From NCBI GenBank assembly GCA_039029535.1, contig JBCCFW010000099.1, forward strand, positions 1 to 26,800: a stretch of DNA of 26,800 nucleotides. Direction: 5' to 3'. This DNA is from JBCCFW01 sp039029535 (GTDB taxonomy: Bacteria; Acidobacteriota; JBCCFW01). This document shows, piece after piece, positions 23,751-26,800 of this stretch. Within the stretch, counting starts at the first letter, position 1. Every line of letters begins with the position of its first letter. The notes under the pieces are model-generated. The model ran no database searches. It saw only the letters and a program-made list of their open reading frames with translations, and had not been told where the DNA came from. A program made the translations under genes and the position numbers.

Positions 23751-25445
23751 TCAGTCGCGACTCAGCTTGCGACGGGCGCCGCCCTTGGCTGCGGCCGCCG
23801 TGGCGGTCTCGCCGCGGGACTCCTTCCAGGCTTCGTAGTCGGCGTAGTTGCCTTCCATGAACTCCCACCTCCCGTCACCGGCGTCGGCGAGCACGTGCGT
23901 GGCGATGCGGTCGAGGAAGAAGCGGTCGTGAGAGACGACCACGGCGGAGCCGGCGAAGCGCTGGATGGCCTCCTCGAGCACGCGCAAGGTCATGAGGTCG
24001 AGGTCGTTGGTCGGCTCGTCGAGCAGCATGAGGTTGCCGCCCTCACGGATCTTCTTGGCGAGCTGCACGCGGTTGCGCTGACCACCGGAGAGCTTGCCGA
24101 CCTTCTGCTCCTGGTCGGGACCACGGAAGTTGAAGCGACCGACGTAGGCGCGCGACGCCATCTTCACTCCGCCGAGCTGAACTTCGTCGAGCCCGTCGGT
24201 GATCTCCTGGAAGACGGTCTTGTTCGGGTCGAGCCCCTCGCGCCCCTGGTCGACGTGGCAGAGCCGGACCGTGTCGCCGAGCTCGATGGTGCCCGAGTCG
24301 GGCTTCTCGTCGCCGGTGATCATCTTGAGGAAGGTCGACTTGCCGGCGCCGTTGGGTCCGATGACACCGAGGATGCCGCCCGGCGGAAGGATGAGGTCGA
24401 GCCCGTCGATGAGGGTGCGGTCACCGAAGCTCTTCTCGAGGTCGTTGGTGACGAGCACCTTGTCCCCGAGCCGCTCGCCGGTGGGGATGACGAGGTCGAC
24501 GTTGCCGTCGCGGTTCTTGCCCTCCTCCGCCTGAAGCTCGGCGAAGCGGCTGAGCCGCGCCTTGCTGACCTGCGAGCGTCCCTTGCGCCCCTGACGGACC
24601 CAGTCGAGCTCGCGCTCGAGGACCTTCGACCGCGCCTTGGCTTGCTTCTCCTCCTTCTCGATGCGCTTGGCCTTCTGCTCGAGGTAGAGGGAGTAGTTGC
24701 CTTCGTACGGGATGCCCTTGCCACCCTCGAGCTCGAGCATCCAGCCGACGACCTCGTCGAGGAAGTAGCGGTCGTGGGTGACGAGGATGACGGTGCCGGG
24801 GTACTCAGCGAGGTGACCCTGGAGCCAGGCGGTGGTGTCGGCGTCGAGGTGGTTGGTCGGCTCGTCGAGGAGGAGGAAGTCGGGCTGCTCGAGGAGGAGA
24901 CGCGTGAGGGCGACGCGACGTCGCTCGCCACCGGAGAGGTGGTCGACCTCGGAATCGCCGGGAGGGCAGCGCAGGGCGCCCATGGCCTGCTCGAGTCGAC
25001 TGTCGAGGTTCCAGCCGCCGACCCGCTCGATCTCCTCCCCGACCGTGGCCATGCGGTCGAGAGCCTTCTGCATCTCGTCGTCGTCCATGGGCTCGGCGAG
25101 CTTGGCGCCGAGGGCGTCGTGCTCGTCGAGCAAGGCGCGGATGCCGGACAGAGCGACTTCGACGTTCTCCTTGACCGTCTTGCCCGCGTCGAGGGTCGGC
25201 TCCTGCGGCAGGTAGCCGATGGTCAGGCCCTGCCTCGGCAGGACCTCACCGGAGGTCGGCTCGTCGACCTGGGCGAGGAGGCGCAGCAGCGTCGACTTGC
25301 CGCTGCCGTTGGCACCGATGACGCCGATCTTCACGCCGAGGTAGAAGCCGAGCGTGATCCCCTCGAGCACGTCCCGGTTGGCGTGGCGCTTCTTGAGGTC
25401 GACGACGGAGTAGCAAATGTCCTTTTCGTTGGCCATGCCGCGCAT
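23751..25445 (-). CDS. ettA: ABC-F translation factor EttA
   Basis: 564 residues (family usually about 555), two ABC domains and no membrane segment. First domain: Walker A GANGSGKS (44-51), LSGGE (170-174), Walker B LLLDEP with catalytic Glu195. The region after the first Walker A holds the arm insertion (about 95-140). The P-site tRNA-interaction linker (about 245-310) is highly charged and ends SKARLSRF. Second domain: GPNGAGKS (363-370), LSGGQ (452-456), Glu477. GYLPQEP and LVTHDRYFLD are typical of EttA. It binds the ribosomal E site and gates early elongation according to energy charge. ATG at 25436 (MANEKD) is as plausible as 25445; neither has a strong ribosome binding site. It follows the RNase D gene by 77 bp. 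Confidence 0.93.
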   Translation of the reverse strand: MRGMANEKDICYSVVDLKKRHANRDVLEGITLGFYLGVKIGVIGANGSGKSTLLRLLAQVDEPTSGEVLPRQGLTIGYLPQEPTLDAGKTVKENVEVALSGIRALLDEHDALGAKLAEPMDDDEMQKALDRMATVGEEIERVGGWNLDSRLEQAMGALRCPPGDSEVDHLSGGERRRVALTRLLLEQPDFLLLDEPTNHLDADTTAWLQGHLAEYPGTVILVTHDRYFLDEVVGWMLELEGGKGIPYEGNYSLYLEQKAKRIEKEEKQAKARSKVLERELDWVRQGRKGRSQVSKARLSRFAELQAEEGKNRDGNVDLVIPTGERLGDKVLVTNDLEKSFGDRTLIDGLDLILPPGGILGVIGPNGAGKSTFLKMITGDEKPDSGTIELGDTVRLCHVDQGREGLDPNKTVFQEITDGLDEVQLGGVKMASRAYVGRFNFRGPDQEQKVGKLSGGQRNRVQLAKKIREGGNLMLLDEPTNDLDLMTLRVLEEAIQRFAGSAVVVSHDRFFLDRIATHVLADAGDGRWEFMEGNYADYEAWKESRGETATAAAAKGGARRKLSRD

Positions 25446-25522
25446 TCTGCCTGGAAGAGGACGGAAAGTCAGTCCGAGAGTGGCGGGATCGGCTCGTTCT
25501 CCGCCTGCTCGGGCACGGCGGG

Positions 25523-26680
25523 CTACTCGACGTCCCGCAGCTCGACTTCCCCCTCCTCCACCACCATCCGGATCTTCCCCGCCCGCAGCGCGAGCAGGAC
25601 GTCTCCGACGACCTCGCGACGCCAGCCCTCGAGCGCGCGCGAGCGCGACCGGTCACCGTCGCGGGCGATCGACTCCAGCTCGGCCCGGTTCGTCAGCAGC
25701 CCGGGAGCCAGGCGGTGCTCCTCCGCCTGGAGCTTGACGAGCGCCGACATCAGGTCGGCCATCGCTTGATGCTGGACCCCCAGGCGACGGGGAGGAGACG
25801 GGTCCTCGTCGTCCGGTGCCTTCAGCGCCTCCTTCGCCACCTGCGCGACCGCCTTCCGGTCCCGGGACGACAGCCGGCCCTCGACACCGCGCAAGGCCTC
25901 GAGGTCGGCCAGGCTCCGTGGACGTCGCTTCGCGATCGCGACGAGCAGCTCGTCGCTGATCACGCGACGCCGAGGACGGTTCCGCTCCTGCGCGGCCTGC
26001 TCCCGCCACTGGGCGAGAGCCCGTCCCACCTTCCTCTCGCCCGCCCGGAGTCGGCCCAGGCCCTTGACCGACTTCCAGGCCCGCGCCGGATCGACGCGGA
26101 GCTTGTCGTCGCCGAAGAGCGTCTTCTGTTCCTGCTCGAGCCAGCCACGACGTCCGAGCTCCTCCAGCTTCTCCTCGAGCATCCCCGCCATGGTCCCCAG
26201 GTGCTCGACGTCGGCCGCGGCATACGCGAGCTGCTCGCGACGGAGCGGACGACGGCTCCAGTCGGTGCGGGCCTCGCTGCGAGGGAGCTGCACGTCGAGC
26301 AAGGTGCGGGTCAGCGCTTCGAGCCCGAGCCCCTCACCGACACCGACCAGGCCGGCGGCGACCTGCGTGTCGAAGAGCGGTCGCGGAACGGCGTCCCAAA
26401 GGTGGAGGAAGAGCTCCAGGTCCTGCCGAGCCGCATGGAAGATCTTGAGCCGCTCGGGATCTAGAAGGAGATCGCGCAACGGGTCGAGATCGATCCCAGA
26501 GAGTGGATCGATCACCCAGGCGTCACCGTCACCCCGGAGCTGAATCAGGCAGAGCTTCGGGTAGTAGGTGGTCTCGCGCAGGAACTCGGTGTCGACCGCG
26601 ATGCGAGACGACGTCGCCAGCTCATCGCAGGCGGCGTCCAGGTCGGTCGAGCTGTCCACGAAACGCAGGGCCGTCTTCAC
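25523..26680 (-). CDS. rnd: Ribonuclease D
   Basis: 385 residues, the normal length. The 3'-5' exonuclease domain shows the DEDDy set: VDTEFLRETTYYPKLCLIQ (Asp30, Glu32), FHAARQDLEL (Asp87) and YAAADVEHL (Tyr153, Asp157). An HRDC domain follows at about 212-290, and a second helical region fills the C-terminus (GWRREVVGDVLLAL). It trims tRNA precursors and other structured RNA 3' ends in the cytosol. GTG is the start; an in-frame stop lies a few codons upstream, so no longer start is possible. The Shine-Dalgarno sequence is weak. It is first of the minus-strand series seen here. Confidence 0.93.
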   Translation of the reverse strand: MKTALRFVDSSTDLDAACDELATSSRIAVDTEFLRETTYYPKLCLIQLRGDGDAWVIDPLSGIDLDPLRDLLLDPERLKIFHAARQDLELFLHLWDAVPRPLFDTQVAAGLVGVGEGLGLEALTRTLLDVQLPRSEARTDWSRRPLRREQLAYAAADVEHLGTMAGMLEEKLEELGRRGWLEQEQKTLFGDDKLRVDPARAWKSVKGLGRLRAGERKVGRALAQWREQAAQERNRPRRRVISDELLVAIAKRRPRSLADLEALRGVEGRLSSRDRKAVAQVAKEALKAPDDEDPSPPRRLGVQHQAMADLMSALVKLQAEEHRLAPGLLTNRAELESIARDGDRSRSRALEGWRREVVGDVLLALRAGKIRMVVEEGEVELRDVE

Positions 26681-26800
26681 CGGCTCAGCATGCCCGAAAA
26701 GTCCCTAGCCCGGATCACTCACCAGTCTTCTGCTGCGTGACCAGATCCGCTGCCTGCGCAGCGCGTACTCGCTTCTCGGTCCTCAACGGGCCGCCAAAGC
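26681..26800. other. Upstream region of rnd, no gene seen
   Basis: The last 120 bp contain no convincing coding frame. CGGATC and GATCCG flank a 27-nt stretch around 26711-26750, a dyad of uncertain meaning. I find no clear minus-strand -35/-10 pair for rnd and no tRNA. Confidence 0.4.

Noticed and set aside
26705..26770. Possible tRNA-like or structured element upstream of rnd
   Set aside because: A 6-bp dyad (CGGATC/GATCCG) is present, but there is no T-loop GTTCRA motif, no anticodon stem and no CCA end.

Overview
The window is about two thirds G+C or higher. It holds ten coding regions I can support: two giant secreted surface proteins, a small secreted protein, and seven ordinary bacterial genes. 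AmpG, YqgE, EttA, RNase D, Sec signal peptides and calcium-binding repeat proteins together suggest a Gram-negative, high-GC bacterium. Myxococcota-like and Planctomycetota-like lineages use this style of thrombospondin type 3 (TSP3) and FG-GAP surface protein. I cannot fix the phylum from the sequence alone. I see no tRNA, rRNA, insertion sequence, integrase or CRISPR array.

Left part (1-15584, plus strand): two tandem paralogous genes for very large, Asp-rich extracellular proteins. The first is cut by the left edge; the second is complete (3032 aa, signal peptide present). Both carry a long array of an unusual 65-residue TSP3-like repeat. After it comes a shared C-terminal half of about 930-970 residues: an alpha/beta-hydrolase (lipase-like) domain, beta-sandwich modules with recurring GKF motifs, an Ig-like domain, more TSP3/EF-hand loops and a dockerin-like tail. 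In both hydrolase domains the expected nucleophile serine is replaced by aspartate (YDAGA), while the C-terminal histidine region is kept. The second protein has 14 FG-GAP repeats ahead of the TSP3 array.

Middle (15585-16702): a gene-poor stretch with the clearest non-coding signals. It has a near-perfect 33-bp dyad directly upstream of a promoter-like TTGACG-N16-TAGTCT, then about 260 nt with seven successive hairpins (candidate structured RNA or long leader), then a 121-aa secreted four-cysteine protein of unknown family. Further hairpins and a second copy of the CACGTGACGG half-palindrome follow.

Right part: ampG (possibly leaderless) overlaps by four bases a secreted NTF2/SnoaL-like gene. 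These converge on a minus-strand block read right to left: RNase D, EttA, YqgE, an SPFH/band 7 membrane protein, a CPBP-type membrane protease homologue (4-base overlap) and a trifunctional acyl-activating enzyme, carrier protein and PlsC acyltransferase. This block looks like housekeeping RNA turnover and translation functions followed by a membrane and lipid maintenance cluster.

The points most worth a second look are the Asp-for-Ser hydrolase domains conserved in both giant proteins, the four-cysteine hybrid TSP3 repeat, and the dyad-promoter-hairpin region at 15659-15990.
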